From assembly GCF_000003815.2 (NCBI RefSeq), contig NC_049988.1, positions 18,495,427 through 18,548,245 on the forward strand: 52,819 nucleotides of DNA, given 5' to 3'. Below the pieces are notes generated by a model, which was given only the letters and a program-made list of their open reading frames with translations, did not search any database and was not told where the DNA came from. Both the position numbers and the translations under genes were made by a program. Source of the DNA: Branchiostoma floridae (Eukaryota > Chordata > Leptocardii > Amphioxiformes > Branchiostomatidae). Within the stretch, counting starts at the first letter, position 1. The number at the start of each line of letters is the position of its first letter. Positions 9,908 to 20,429 of this stretch are shown here, piece after piece.

Positions 9908-12900
9908 ATGTACATGTCGAAGCGGAGAAAATGTCTTAATCTGGTGTGGATTGGAACCATAGCGGCCCTGTGTCTGTATCTAGCCGACCTGGCACTGCAG
10001 CGTCCGACTGGAGCCTTAGATAGGGACTTACAGGTGAGTACTGCTAACCCCAAAATATGTTTCATGTTTATTCATGAAAAAAGTATACACATGTTTTCAC
10101 CCAGTTTGGCTTGTTCATTCAATTCATTTATTGGTTTGGCTGTTAGACAGGGACAGGTAAGTCGAAAATATGTTTCATGTTTATTCATGAAAGGCTCAAA
10201 AGTACTATACAAATGCTTTCACCCATTTTGTCTTATTTATTTAATTCATTTTATGGCTCTGGCTGTTAGACAGGTGGTTACAGGTTAGTCAAAGTACTAC
10301 TTACCCCAAAATATGTTTCATGTTTATTCACGAAATCCTCAATAGTATACAAATGTTTTCACCCATTTTGGCTCATTTATTCAATTTGTCTATTGGTTTG
10401 GCTGTCCAGCACGCACAGGCACAGAGTTACAGGTGTAACGCTTGTTCACCTTTATCCGAAGAGAAACCTATATCCGTTGTGTTTTTACTACAATTATATC
10501 ATTATTGTTACAGTTACTCTATTATTAATCACGTTGAAAGGTCACGTCTGGTTACATGAAAAGTTGCTGTAGACTTATTGAAAGCATTTTCTTGACAGCA
10601 TCCCAAACTACGTGCTGGAAAACATAAGACACAGGCTCCACAGATGGTCAGGATCATCGGCCTTGAAGACGAAGGAGAAGAAACAGAAGAAGAAGAAGAA
10701 CGGGAGACGGCTACACCCTCCTTCAAGGAATCAGAACGTCTTCGCGAGTCTAAAGACGAGACGACTGGAGGGTTGAAGCAGGCACAGCCCCAAGTACCGG
10801 AGGTGGGTGTTCTTAAATGTAAATTTACCTCTGGTAACGTCATGTTGATTTGATTGTATAGATGACAACCTATGGAAACGCTAAACGGTATGGCGAACAA
10901 TAGGGTCTTCCTTCTAGTGCTTTCACCTGTTCATCCATAGTCGATGGGTTCAATTTACTTATTATCATTACTGACTGTTCTTGGTTGTAAATGAAGTAGA
11001 AATAAGGCTGGAGTGTGCGATATTATATAGCCCGACTCATCGTCGTATGTACACTGCTATTTCTTTAAAGTATTTCAGCATGTGCGTATTTGTGGGGCTC
11101 AATTTATTTCACACTGATTTCACGTATTCCTTTCCCAGTTAATGATACCCAAACTCCGCCCAAACTTGAGCCTCAGAGGCCCGGCGGAGTGACCTAGGTG
11201 GATTCGAACCCGGGTCCTCTTGGGCCTGAGCCCAACGCGCTGTCATTTTCGCCACGCGATCTCATCAAGCCTTCAATAAGGACAAAATTTGGGTGTACTG
11301 TAATGCAGAAACTTTCGCGGTGGTTTAATGTTCGCGGTTTTCGCGGCGGTCGCTTCACCGCGAATTTAAAACCACCGCGAACATTTCTCCATGGCAGTAA
11401 GAGACTACAGTGTATGGTGCTACCGCGAAATTAAAACGACCGTGAAAAGTCAACTTTCCCGCTACGCGAATAAAATCTCCGCGAAATTAAACATTGAACT
11501 TAACGTGTTCCTTTCCCAGGTAGTGATCCCCAAAGTCCCACCTAGACTGGAGCCCCAGAAGCCCGGAGGTGTGACCTGGGTGAAGGTGAACCACAGGGGG
11601 GTGCCGATCGTGGAGGACGGGATCTACTGGGCCAGGAAAATAGAGGGCAAAATACCGTCAGGTGGGCACCTTTTCATTTACCACAAAACAACGCTCTAAG
11701 AGCCACTCAAATGTTTTGGATTACTGTACTGTATTTTTATGTCAGGTGTTTATTCGCCTTTGACTTCAAAAGTTTGGATTTGTTTTATTCACTTAGTTTC
11801 ACCACAACTTGAACACGGAGTCACTGAAATGGGTTGGTTTTGGGTTGTACTAGATTGTTATGATATAGACTGGATTCTTAATGCTTGGGGGAATTAGAAG
11901 AAAATTTAAGGGACCACCTTAAATTGGCTACAATGTCCAGATTGTCTGTGCGATCACCAGAATATCTTTGACTGTTGCACACTTTTTTCTGCAGGACATA
12001 GTGTGGGCACCATGCACATGAAACGGCACGCCATGCGCAACCTAGCGGTGGAGGAGGTACTGCAGGCGCGGTACGGCGGATGTGGACACGGCGCGGACAG
12101 AGTGCTCAGGCTGTCTGACGACTCCTGGCTCTGTGCCAGATACAGGGAACCTATCACTCTGCAAGGTAATGCAAACTGTGAAAATTTCTTAGTGGTTTTC
12201 GCCTTACCGCGAATTCGTGACATCTCTGTCTCAGTACAAGTTCACAAATGGTGTGGTCTTGATGCACACAAAAGATTATTAGATTTTTGGTGCCTCCTTA
12301 AGCTTGTGCTTTTATTTGGTACTGCAGCAGACCTACATCTTTCATATTAGGAAGAATGCTATGGGTAGATTTTCATATTTTCGTCTTGCAGGGGAGATGC
12401 TCTCCTTCTTACTAGGACGGCTACTGGGCATGCGCAATGTGCCTACCGTGGTCCTGTCCCAGGTAAACTTCACCGCCATCCCGGAGCACCTGCTGTTCCT
12501 ACTGACAGCCGCTGGGTGGCAGGACCAACACATCGTGGGCATGGTGGACTGGCAAGGGGACTTCATCGAGTAAGTACTTGTGAAATGGCCTGATTTCGGC
12601 ATTACTAAAAGCTCTTTCACACGAGAAGCGGAATCAGCCGGCATGCCGTCAGAATGAATATTCTCCGTATATTCCTGGGTATTCGTAGTGCATTGTAGAA
12701 ATTCTCACTGCGTTAAAGATAAGTTCTGCCCAGTCTTGGGGCCATCCCGATTGTTTTTGTCATGCTGTGAAAATATAACGATTCTGCCTCCAATAATTAG
12801 ACAATCTTTTTTCAATCAGTTTAATATCGTTTATAAAAGTATTGCGATTCTGCCTCCTAAGGGTAATGTTTCCACATTACATCTTGGATGAGTCGGAAAC

Positions 12901-14172
12901 GAGGCTGGGGTGGGATGATTTGGAAAAAACACACAAAATTTTGGTGACGCCACAGAGACGGGGCCTGTAGTATGCTGTTGTTTTTTTTCAATCCCTGTAA
13001 AAGCTGTTACAAAAGTACGACGATTCTGCCTTCTTAGGGTGATGTTTCCCCATTACATCTTGGACGAGTCGGAAACGAGGCTGGGGGTGGGGTCCATCTC
13101 GCCCATGAACAGGCGGATGAGACTGATGTCCGTTTCTGACCTGGTGGCGCTTGCGCAATGGACAGACCTGCTGGTGTTCGACTACATCCTTTTCAACAAC
13201 GACAGGTGGGTCCAATCTCCAAGCAGATGTTTGCAGGCAAAATCGTTTCGCCTTACCAGTTCCTCGTTTCTGTAAACTAGGGAGGCAGGTTGTGACAGTA
13301 AACGAGCAGTTCGGAAAACGTAACAACTTTGCCTCTAAGCATCTGCTTGGAGATTATGGTTACTCCTCTTACACATCTGTCTTAGGCAATATATTTACCT
13401 ATTCGTACTCAAGTGTCATCTCCTCTTAGAATGGCGTCAAATTTATCTTAAGGATGGAATTAGTTTGCAAGAGAAGTAAGAAAGATAGACAGTTTTGTGT
13501 GTTTATCAATAATGGCTAGAAAAAGATATTGTGGTTTCATCCCATACTACAGTCTGAAACGTAGATTCGTATATTGAATGATTGATGTTATGTCTCAGAA
13601 GATGCGATACGCTGTACAATTGTTGTGCAATAAAGTTTGTTTTATATTTCAGACTGGTGAGAAACCTGTACCTTGCGCAGACCAACAGCACCAAGTACTT
13701 CCACGAGCCGGTGAAGAACGTGCGACGGTCGGGGAGCAACAACGGCCTCTGGTACACCAACAATGGCGACCAACTCATAGCCTCGTTCTCGTGGCTGGCC
13801 GGCATTGCGCCTGCGCGTGGCGATGTGGACTATTCCATTATGAAGACCATCCACGAGGATCTTCTTAAAACGACCTGCCTATTTCGTAGAGAAACTGTTT
13901 TGCATATCGAGAAACTTTACGCACAAAGAACCGCTGCTGATATACTTTTTAAAGAACTTAGAGACAAAGAACCTGTCGGAAAGTCCTTGCCGCCATTGCC
14001 ACGTGACCTTGACTTCGGACAGGTGCTCCAGAAGCGGATCGATGACGTCTACCTGCACTTCCAGCGCTGTCGCCAGGCGGCGGATGTAGTGATGTCACAG
14101 ATCAAGGATACGTCATCACTTGTGGTGAAGAAAGACAAGAGAGTTAAGAAGAACAGACATGAGAATTTGTGA
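9908..14172 (+). CDS. fjx1-like: Four-jointed (Fj/FJX1) family Golgi protein, seven exons
   Basis: Join 9908-10033, 10599-10802, 11520-11661, 11995-12165, 12392-12569, 13038-13205 and 13653-14172. All junctions are GT-AG, phases match, and the product is 502 residues (human FJX1 is about 437). Residues 10-30 form an uncleaved type II signal anchor after a basic MSKRRK. Exon 2 is acidic (EEEEE) and linker-like. Family blocks follow: EDGIYWARKIEGKIPSG, YGGCGHGADRVLRLSDDSW with LCARY, GEMLSFLLGRLLGMRNVP, VALAQWTDLLVFDYI, FNNDRLVRNLYL and a CLFRRE helix. Family members are Golgi kinases that phosphorylate Ser/Thr in cadherin repeats of Fat and Dachsous to tune planar polarity and Hippo signalling. 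Here the DR...N part (Asp329, Arg330, Asn334) is kept, but the site matching the Asp-Asn-Glu metal motif reads Asn366-Asn367-Gly368, so catalysis is doubtful. Human FJX1 is, as I recall, a single-exon gene; this one has six introns. Confidence 0.9.
10040..10435. repeat. Threefold tandem repeat in intron 1, including donor-like sites
   Basis: A ~120-130-bp unit starting AAAATATGTTTCATGTTTAT and ending in CATTTATTGGTTTGGCTGTT occurs at about 10051, 10166 and 10309. Each unit end resembles the exon 1 tail. GGACAG then GTAAGT (about 10156) and GTTACAG then GTTAGT (about 10284) mimic the true junction TTACAG/GTGAGT at 10033/10034. Confidence 0.75.
10436..10490. mobile_element. One-ended fragment of the TAACG-GTTCACC MITE
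   Basis: TAACGCTTGTTCACCTTTAT at 10436-10455 matches the terminal repeat of the element at 16563-16780. No partner end was found in this intron. Confidence 0.5.
11090..11270 (-). mobile_element. tRNA-SINE-like sequence with a decayed copy of fjx1-like exon 3
   Basis: On the minus strand there is a tRNA-like head: an A-box-like segment near 11257-11267 and the B box GGGTTCGAATCC at about 11199-11210. A body follows, ending ACTGGGAAAGGAATACG; compare the SINE phrase ACTGGGAAAGGCACTTT at 19062. Read on the plus strand, 11121-11200 aligns with the acceptor and first ~68 nt of exon 3 (11502-11588), with about 80% matches and one deletion. The copy would not support translation. Confidence 0.6.
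11285..11500. mobile_element. Palindromic repeat with CCGCGAA motifs
   Basis: The intron 2 segment just before exon 3 carries inverted arms (GAAACTTTCGCGGTGGTTT and AAACCACCGCGAACATTTC) and further CCGCGAA/TTCGCGG words. Ends TACTGTAATG and GACTACAGTGTA are roughly inverted. It looks like a non-autonomous DNA element. Isolated CCGCGAA words also occur near 17540. Confidence 0.6.
12769..12913 (+). pseudogene. Decayed tandem copy of fjx1-like exon 6 with its acceptor
   Basis: 12808-12913 repeats 12983-13090. A T-rich tract, CGATTCTGCCTCCTAAG (acceptor-like) and 49 nt of coding sequence differ from true exon 6 by three substitutions. A one-base shortening of a G run then breaks the frame relation. 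A third partial copy (AACGATTCTGCCTCCAATA) lies at about 12777-12795. The decoy frame stays open to a stop at about 12970 but has no family residues after the break. Exon 6 at 13038 is the copy whose frame fits exons 5 and 7. Confidence 0.8.
13215..13354. mobile_element. MITE, CCAAGCAGA family, in intron 6
   Basis: Ends ATCTCCAAGCAGATGTT and the near-inverse AGCATCTGCTTGGAGAT enclose about 105 bp. It starts only nine bases after the exon 6 donor (13206). Confidence 0.75.
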
Positions 14173-14300
14173 CTCAATGAGAATCTTGGTTTCCTTTAGT
14201 TGGTTAACGTTATAAATTCACCATTTAGCATTAACTGTTAGCATATGTACTGTAATGTGTTTGTTAACATTTCATGCGTAATAAAAAAAAACAATCATTA
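14173..14300 (+). terminator. Presumed 3' UTR and polyadenylation signal of the fjx1-like gene
   Basis: AATAAA occurs at 14280-14285, 108 bp after the stop codon, within an A-rich run. The cleavage site is not determined. Confidence 0.55.
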
Positions 14301-15750
14301 GATATTTGATTAGACTTGTCAAAATGATCTTTTTCTGATTCAAAATATGCAGGACTAAAACAAAACAGACGATAGCGACTAGCATTCTAGCTCTAGCGGA
14401 TAGCTTAGGAATAGGAGTAGAAACCGTTGAGAGGATAGAAGGTATACTTGGGGCTAGACAGCGACTACACCCCTAGATCCTATCTTTAACAAAGATCTTC
14501 CACTCTCTTTTACATTTGGGTCTGGTTGTCACAAAATCCAAACCTCACACACTTCCCTTTCTCTTTGTTACAAGCCACCCTCCTTCCCTTCATCATAATT
14601 ACCTCCTTTCTTGTCATTTCCTATCCACACATTAGCCCTCCGGAACCCTAATTCTATTCCAGTTCAATCATACAGTCTTTTTCAATTACTCCATTTTCTC
14701 AGTCCTCAGGCGTAACCATCGGTCTATTAATATGGTTAAGACGAAATTTGTGCAACGCGCTCTGTTTCTAAGCAATTCCAATATTGTAATTGTAGGAACG
14801 GAATTCAGTTTGTGGTATCTTTTCATGCACTTAATCATGTCCTCTTTTGTAATTTTTCTTTCACTTCTCTGGTCAAATTCTACCCAATCTTGGCCCATAT
14901 GTACTCTACACTTCAGATCAGTACAGTTTTTCTGTCTTTTCCTTTCTCAATGTCTTGTTACTGTTGTATTGAACATTTCTACCAAAACAAAATCAACCGT
15001 CAGTTTGGATACTACGATGACGAGGTCTCGAAAATACGAAATCTTGCCATACATATTGGCGCCTCCCAACGATGCCATTTCAGTAAGCCTAATGGCAGCT
15101 GATACTAGTACCTTAATGGCGAAGATGGGACATCCGGATTATGTTACCTAATTATCGTCCTACGGCGAGGTGGGGATTGTCATCGGGGATGGGTTTTGAT
15201 TTATTGATTTCGTTACCATATGCCTGCCAGGTATCATATTCCATAGTGACTTTTTCTTGTCCTCTGTCATACAGTCAAACATGTTGTACAGTAACACATG
15301 TGCTAGTAACCATTCATGTGTTGGGATACCTCACTAAACCCCATGCACCCTACTCATGCATTACCCATACGTATAGACACTTCCTTCATCGTGAATATTT
15401 TCAACATAAATGAGGGGCGATGTGTACACCAAGACGGCCAATTGTTCAAAAGACATCAAACAACACATAACAAGACGAGTTTTTAACATCACCCCTCAAA
15501 TTAGTTTTGTAATCCAACTTTTGTCAGCCATGTCGTATTCAGTCATAGCCATAGCCAAAGAGATAAATAAGTTTATTCAAATAGTACTTAGAGAGTTTAG
15601 CATAATACTGGATGCTGTTATGTTTGATGTACGTGAGACTAGTGGGTAATTTATCGGAAAAAATACTTTCCTGTGGAGTTTAAGACTCCTCTAAGGTAAG
15701 CTTCAAGCATGAGCAAATGTACGGTGCCATTGAGTGTAGATCACCGCAGA
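14301..15750. other. Gene-free stretch
   Basis: AT-rich, with frames on both strands of no recognisable content and no assigned repeat. Confidence 0.4.
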
Positions 15751-15757
15751 CTCTAAA

Positions 15758-16232
15758 GCTAAGGGCACAACCCGCCGTACGTGCAAATACGTGCTGTCTA
15801 CGTGCCAAAACGTGGGCAATGTTTTGGGATCCGTAAGTGGTAAGTACCACCTCCGTTCTGTATCTGTATCTGTATCTATATAGCCGGTATAACTGCCGTT
15901 CGGCGTAACACACCAGCTTCGCAGGCACGCGGCGCGGCAGCAGCTGGTTATATTACACCGAACGACCCATCACACCTAACTTTTGCACATCTACTAGTCT
16001 GCAAGCGTTCTTTAAACTGTATCTGTACGAACTCGTAGGGAATCCGACGGATTTTAAAGCATGCAGACACGCCATAGAACTTTACGCTCAGGCGAAACTC
16101 TGTGTGCCGTGCGTTGACGTACTCCCTCCCTGCTCTTGCCAGTCCGGGCAGTCGTTTCAGAAATACGTGGCGGACGTGGCCTCACAAAAAACATACGGAC
16201 AAATTGCACGTACGGCGGGTGGTGCCCTTAGC
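15758..16232. mobile_element. Non-autonomous DNA transposon, 29-bp inverted ends
   Basis: The left end, GCTAAGGGCACAACCCGCCG and nine more bases (15758-15786), is inverted at 16204-16232 with about one mismatch. The interior of roughly 415 bp has no transposase-like frame. The superfamily is not assigned because no clear target-site duplication was found. Confidence 0.75.
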
Positions 16233-16562
16233 TTAAGCGGGTTTAGGGATAAAGCTCGTTTTCGCTTTCAGTCAAATTATCCGGCACGGCCGCCATTACC
16301 AGCTGCGCAATCTGACACTAAAAAGGATTTTTCATCTTCGGCGTTACGGGTTGCCATGGCAGCGAGCACAATATTTTGTGTCTGCCTGGCAACGGTTGCT
16401 ATGTAATTAGACATACACGATTTACTGTTATGTTGCCGGGGTTTAGTTATCCCGCGGTTTGGAGAGTAATAAGATAAGCCACGTGCTGGTCACGAACCAA
16501 GCGCGTGGCACGGATTTTTTTTTTTTTCAGAACGTGTGAAAGTGTTTTTGCAGCTTTACATG

Positions 16563-16780
16563 TAACGTTAGTTCACCTTTATATGCGGAGTAACCTTTAT
16601 ACGTAGTTTTAAAAGCGGGATGTTTAGGGATATCAAGTCTACGGATGGTGGTTTCAAACTGCAGTATATAAGAAAAATTGCAATTTGAAACCGTCGTCCG
16701 TCGGCTTGATATCCCTAAATATCCTATTGTTTGATACAACGGATATAGGGCACCCTGCGGATAAAGGTGAACTAGCGTTA
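16563..16780. mobile_element. Palindromic MITE with TAACG...TTCACC ends
   Basis: The ends TAACGTTAGTTCACCTTTAT (16563-16582) and ATAAAGGTGAACTAGCGTTA (16761-16780) are inverted with one mismatch in 20. A second inner inverted pair (about 16624-16660 and 16682-16722, around GGATATCAAG and CTTGATATCC) makes nearly the whole 218 bp self-complementary. Confidence 0.85.
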
Positions 16781-16799
16781 TGTTTATAAGCAAAGGATA

Positions 16800-16930
16800 G
16801 GCTCCGGCCGTTGTTTTTTGTACATTTTTTTCGCGTTTTGTCAGGCTTTCTATTTTGTCAGGTTTTCTTCTTGTCCGCTAGCAAAAAGAAAATTAACCTG
16901 ACAAAAATATAAACCCCGGTGAAAACGTCT
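16800..16930. mobile_element. Short inverted repeat element
   Basis: TTTGTCAGGTTTTCTTCTTG (about 16855-16875) and AAGAAAATTAACCTGACAAA (about 16885-16905) form an imperfect inverted pair. GGCTCCG at the left suggests kinship with the element at 18238-18380. Confidence 0.45.
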
Positions 16931-18235
16931 AAAAAGTATGGTTGAAAATACAACAAAACACAACAAGCGAAACAAAAGATTCGTGTTTTTTTTTCTAAAA
17001 TTTTCTATCTATGAAAAAATCGATTCATCGAACGCTCCGCCAGATTGCTCGGTCAAAGCGAGGGCTTTGGTCATCTTGATAATGACAAATGCTGGCTTTG
17101 TGACAAAACGTAGTTTCAACAAGTAATTGTCGCATGGGTAAATATGTTGATCTTCCCCGACCGTTCCTTCAAGTGTTTGTTTTGCCAGACGTAAGCGAGT
17201 TGAGCCGTTTTCCACTTAATCGCCATTGTAAGTCTACTTTCGGTCTATAGGCTGACATGTAGTAATCATGTAATTAGCTGGAAAATCCTCTTTACTTTCT
17301 GCGGGGAAAATCGACCAGAACACCCCAGGCGCTCGTATTTTTCGTACCAGGCTTGTGAGAGAGAAATTTCCACCTGAATACCATTATTTCTGCACAATTT
17401 TACACTGCGCACCACCTTGCCATGATGCATTTTCTTGTATACAAGAGTCGCCACAACTGCCTCCCTTGTAATTAGCTTGCAGACTTCACAGAGCGAATGG
17501 AATTGTGGAATGACTCAGTCCTTTTCCTATCACCTCTCTACCGCGAATGCATGATACCGCGAATGTACTCATGCCTCGACGGGATAGGTACAGGTCGTTG
17601 ATAGCATAATGTAACAGACACATACAGGAAAGTACAAACAACAACATACAACTTTAACTATATGAAGGTGCTAAGCTAACAGTAACAGAAGCCTCTCAAC
17701 ATCTTCTCGCTTCTTTGTACAAGTGTATATATAGGAACAGGTAATGTTTGATACACATGGTTTGTCTAGGAGCAACCAAACATAGAAATTTAACTGTTGA
17801 TGTTTAAAGTACGCCAACGGTACCCCGGCGTAATGGAGTCGACGTCGTCATGGCAACGCACAAATGTTTATTTCCAATTAGTCTGCGCGGAATTAGATCA
17901 TCCTCATCCGCTACGTGCCCGTGTTTTTATAACTGCCTTGGAAAAAATGTTGTTTTCCTTGCAAGAACCTGCCTACCCTAGCCTATTTTTCTTGCCGCTA
18001 GCACTGGCAAGGGACATAAAATTTTCGATTTGAAATCTAGATCCTAGTGATGAAAATGTTGTCATGTTCAAAAATGCTCTCCTCATTTCTGTTTCATAGA
18101 AAAAGTGAAATCAGCAAAGCTATCTCCTATTTATAATCAACATATAATGACTAATTAGCCAGGAAAGACAGTTTGACGGAAGCTTCCCCACCAGAAGTGC
18201 GCCTGGCCAGTCAAACCTACTCGTCAAACAGGGAT
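16931..18235. other. Gene-free stretch
   Basis: Two CCGCGAATG words near 17540 echo the repeat at 11285-11500. No gene or complete element was recognised. Confidence 0.4.
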
Positions 18236-18237
18236 TG

Positions 18238-18380
18238 GGCTCCGACTGTTTTTGACGTTTTTAGGCGTTTTCACTGGGCTTTCTATTTTGTACCGTTTTC
18301 TTAATGGCCGCGATACACAAAAAAAAACGTACACAACAGAAAGCCTACAAATGCCTAAAAAACGTCAAAACTTCGGAGCC
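18238..18380. mobile_element. MITE with GGCTCCG ends
   Basis: The left end GGCTCCGACTGTTTTTGACG continues into TTTTTAGGC. The right end, GCCTAAAAAACGTCAAAACT then TCGGAGCC, is its near inverse. Total length is about 143 bp and there is no coding frame. Confidence 0.75.
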
Positions 18381-18407
18381 TAACCTCTACTATTTGGAGA
18401 GTAAGTA

Positions 18408-18480
18408 ATCAAGTTTATTGCAAATTCTTGCCCGTGGGCTAATTGCAGGTAACATAAAAGATTCAAACAGTGTAAAATAC
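18408..18480. repeat. Retroelement 3'-end fragment (antisense), copy 2
   Basis: GTTTATTGCAAATTCTTGCC and GGGCTAATTGCAGGT match 6131-6175. The polarity is the same (tail on the minus strand). Confidence 0.5.
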
Positions 18481-18574
18481 AATATCACAAGTGTCTACTC
18501 TAGTCTAAAACTAGTAAAGGCTAACTCTAGATCCTGGGTTATTGGGTTAAAACCCTGAGGTGACCAAACTCCCA

Positions 18575-18660
18575 AAATTCTTCTCCAGCGTAATCAGTCT
18601 GGTAGAGACGAGATCCGAACTCCGGATCTCTGGTTCCCAGAGATGCAGGTTACCAGTAGG
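18575..18660 (-). mobile_element. Possible tRNA-derived SINE head
   Basis: On the minus strand, CTGGTAACCTGCATCTCTGG is A-box-like and GGAGTTCGGATCTCG is B-box-like. No body phrase confirms it. Confidence 0.3.
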
Positions 18661-18984
18661 ATTAGGATCAACTATCAAAGAGACACCACCGTCTGATCCC
18701 AGCTTTTACCTGGGATGTCTTATGCACTTAAGTGAAAAATTCCGTACATTTCTTAGGAATCCTCTTCCATACATCCTTGTTATACCGACACACTTAAGTC
18801 TTTCTTTGGGCTTAAAGACTATCTAGTGTTTTCTTGCGGTCATCTTACTATGTCTCTACCGTTAACTCTTTCTTTAAAAGGTCAGAAAGAACAAGACATT
18901 TCAGTGGCTCTTATCCTATTCTAATAACTATTTGTAGGCCGGCGCACAATTACAACAAAGGGACCAGTTGTCTACTGTGCCTAC

Positions 18985-19210
18985 GTCGTCTCAAGGTTAG
19001 GGCTATTGACTTAGAACCTGGAAGTACTGGAGTTCGAATCCCTGATCTGATAGGTCCCAATACTGGGAAAGGCACTTTCCTCAAACGACTAAGGAAAAGG
19101 GTTAGGGACGTCCGCTTGGATGGGACGTTCAATGGAAGTCCCGTGTTTGAGGACAACTACACCTCGAGCACGTTAAAGAACCCACCACACTTTGGAGTGG
19201 GTCAGACTTT
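18985..19210 (+). mobile_element. tRNA-derived SINE with conserved core
   Basis: The head has a B box, GGAGTTCGAATCCC, at about 19029. The body has ACTGGGAAAGGCACTTTCCT, then GATGGGACGTTCAATGG, GTCCCGTGTTTGAGGA and CACGTTAAAGAACCCACC. These phrases are typical of invertebrate and deuterostome SINE tails. It is diverged, and no target-site duplication was found. Confidence 0.7.
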
Positions 19211-20025
19211 ACAGTCTGGTCTCTGGGTTGATACAGGTGAGTAGATCCCCGGTAAGAGTGGATCAAATAAATTTGTCTGGATACGCAGCTTCCACTCTTC
19301 AGCTCAAACTAGGTGTGTTATACCATGAGGTGGTTTACCGGGTTATCCATCACAAACAAAGTGGCAAATATACCCACGCGTACACGGAAGATCGCAATAC
19401 GGGTTGTGAAAACCAACGCGGCGAGTAAAATCCTAGAACACACAAAAGCTACTGGTACCCACATGGTTAACTACAATAACTCTGTTTGCCTTTGTATTCT
19501 CCTAAAGGGCACAAGGACATGTCTTATAGCTACTGTCCAAGCATCACCTTATATGTAGGTTGTTCTCTTACCCTGTTGCCTTTGCCCGTCGACAGACATG
19601 GACTTCAAGATTGAGACGTGATTACACTTTTTTACACATTTTTAAAAAGATTTTCACTTCGGTTAGTCTGTAACAAACACGACCATCTACGGAAATTTGT
19701 TGCCACCAGCCGACAAGACAACCTGATCCACAGTTCACCATCTCAGGCGAACTTCGCATGTATTTTTCAGCATCCAAAATATTCGCTGCAACTTCCGGTT
19801 GAGTCACTGCAAGTGAGGTAATGTTTATTGCATTGTCTTTTGATTGTGTCTATCGTTTTGCATTTCGTGTTGTATTGAATATGTTTGTAATGTGAGGTCC
19901 ACTACCATTACAAAATATGTAATAGACGACATCGTTTTACATTAAAAGACGTTCAAAAGTTTAAAAGACGAGTCAGATATGGTATAGGGAAGTTGCAGTA
20001 TCTTAGTGTGCTTGCCTTTGGGAGT
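19211..20025. other. Gene-free stretch
   Basis: No gene or repeat recognised. Confidence 0.4.
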
Positions 20026-20170
20026 TTGTCTCCATTTCTGGAGCTTATTGCTGAGATGTTAGATCTGCGCTTCGGCAACCAGTGTTCAAATGTAGAGTTC
20101 AGAATTGATCCACTGCCTATAATATTAGTACCCCAACTGAAGTCAGGTGCCCATTTCTACACCTGGGTGT
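20026..20170 (-). mobile_element. SINE body fragment
   Basis: The minus strand reads ACCCAGGTGTAGAAATGGGC then ACCTGACTTCAGTTGGGG. This matches the body of the SINE at 2335-2545 (AAATGGGTACCTGACTTCGG). Confidence 0.5.
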
Positions 20171-20429
20171 AGTGTATCCATTTGTCATTGCCGTTTTGTC
20201 CTCTGATTTTATCTACCAGACGGATAAACCTGAACCGTGACTGAACATTCGTGCGGCGCAATCTCATAATCTTCATGGCTCCGACCTGGTAGGACTTATT
20301 CATGGCTCCGACCTGGTAGTGCTTACAAGGCTTTCATATTACCGTGGCAAAATGGCATTAAGGCAAACCACGAGCCGGTGTAAGCTCATGTAATGGAATA
20401 TTGAAGCAACTTAAGTCCCATGTTAATTA

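Noticed and set aside
12862-12969. Decoy exon 6 as the real exon
   Set aside because: The frame leaves the family sequence after one lost G, whereas 13038-13205 continues through the conserved VALAQWTDLLVFDYI block and joins exon 7 in phase.
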